A DNA stretch of 64,000 nt from Azoarcus olearius (lineage in GTDB: Bacteria > Pseudomonadota > Gammaproteobacteria > Burkholderiales > Rhodocyclaceae): NCBI RefSeq assembly GCF_001682385.1, contig NZ_CP016210.1, positions 1,922,001-1,986,000 on the forward strand, given 5' to 3'. The notes under the pieces are model-generated. The model searched no databases. It saw only the letters and a program-made list of their open reading frames with translations, and was not told where the DNA came from. The position numbers and the translations under genes are program-made. Below are positions 63,512-64,000 of the stretch, one piece after another; within the stretch, counting starts at the first letter, position 1, and every line of letters starts with the position of its first letter.

Positions 63512-64000
63512 ATGCGTGCGCTTGAACCGGGGGCGAGGGGACTCGCCACGCTGCGGCTGGCCTATCCGCCCGCCGTTGCCGAAACCGCCACGGAAAGCGA
63601 GTTCGGCGCGGCCCTGCTCGCCGGGCTGCGCGCCTACCCCAAGCGGGTGCCGTGCAAATACCTGTACGACGCCGCCGGCGCCGAACTGTTCGAACGCATC
63701 TGCGACCTGCCCGAGTACTACCCGACGCGCACCGAGCTGGCCTTGCTGGGCGCGCACCGCGAAGCGATCGCGGCGGCGATGGGCGCGGACGCCGAGCTGA
63801 TCGAGTTCGGCGCCGGCGCCGGGCGCAAGGTCAGCCTGCTGCTGTCCGCGCTGCAACGCCCGCGCGCCTATCTGCCGATCGACATCGCGCCGGAGGCATT
63901 GGCGGCCGGTGCGCGCGCGGTGGCCGAGGCGTTTCCGGCGGTGGCGGTAAAGCCACTGGTGGCGGACTACACCCGGGCCTTGCGGCTGCCCGCGCCCGCG
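63512..64000 (+). CDS. egtD: EgtD-like L-histidine N-alpha-methyltransferase (5' part)
   Basis: The open frame runs to the window edge (163 codons visible). The sequence PKRVPCKYLYDAAGAELFERICDLPEYYPTRTE and LIEFGAGAGRKVSLLLSAL matches the EgtD family, which trimethylates histidine in ergothioneine synthesis. GGGAGG lies about 6-7 nt before the ATG. An EgtB partner, if present, would lie downstream, outside the window. Confidence 0.88.
   Translation, partial: MRALEPGARGLATLRLAYPPAVAETATESEFGAALLAGLRAYPKRVPCKYLYDAAGAELFERICDLPEYYPTRTELALLGAHREAIAAAMGADAELIEFGAGAGRKVSLLLSALQRPRAYLPIDIAPEALAAGARAVAEAFPAVAVKPLVADYTRALRLPAPA

Overview
The window is compact, very GC-rich chromosomal DNA from a Gram-negative proteobacterium. 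The gene set is Mfd, Ppk1/Ppx, RelA, IspDF, LplT, an Mla-type lipid transporter and EtfBA. Protein style and gene order suggest a betaproteobacterium of the Rhodocyclales (Azoarcus/Thauera/Aromatoleum-like). CowN and a CooA-type CO sensor imply a nitrogen-fixing or CO-exposed lifestyle. The genus is inferred from recalled protein families, not from a search. I see no rRNA, tRNA, CRISPR array, insertion sequence or phage gene.

Layout. 1-7.8 kb: a PAS histidine kinase cut by the window edge, a small methyltransferase, divergent selU/selD that share a CATG at their start codons, tesA beside an ABC ATPase, serB and a DAHP synthase. 8-11 kb: a periplasmic molybdopterin-fold protein followed by a membrane GGDEF-EAL protein, resembling the PruR-DcpA pterin/c-di-GMP pair. 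11-15.4 kb: corA and mfd. 15.5-20.7 kb, all on the minus strand: a SprA-like protein, a degenerate alpha/beta hydrolase, and an AmmeMemoRadiSam trio (Memo, AMMECR1, radical SAM) interleaved with a CooA-like haem regulator and cowN. A CooA-type site stands in front of cowN. 20.7-31.3 kb: MgtC-like protein, ispDF, host-attachment protein, MtfA, EamA exporter, an odd bifunctional PBP, relA. 31.3-38.6 kb: ppk1/ppx divergent pair and a four-gene MCE lipid transporter. 38.6-47 kb: fatty-acid catabolism genes (acyl-CoA ligase, crotonase-like protein, TetR regulator, etfBA, acyl-CoA dehydrogenase). 47-58 kb: PpiC-BolA-YciI-YciB run, truncated haemoglobin, OmpR/EnvZ-type pair with a divergent small exported protein, tsaB-rimI-udg, lplT, LysR, radA. 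58-64 kb: two small charged proteins, a DUF2795 protein coupled to a DUF4254-GT2 fusion, two opposed GT9 genes, an unknown small protein, and the start of an egtD-like gene.

The most notable region is 17.0-20.7 kb. A CO-sensor homologue keeps the Cys/His haem-ligand pair. A TGTCA-N6-CGACA palindrome lies 41.5 bp upstream of the inferred cowN transcription start. These genes sit inside the otherwise uncharacterised AmmeMemoRadiSam module. The second is the pterin/c-di-GMP-like pair at 8.0-11.0 kb. Regulatory signals are unusually readable: three spaced inverted repeats between tetR and etfB, and several -10-like hexamers so close to start codons that leaderless mRNAs are likely.
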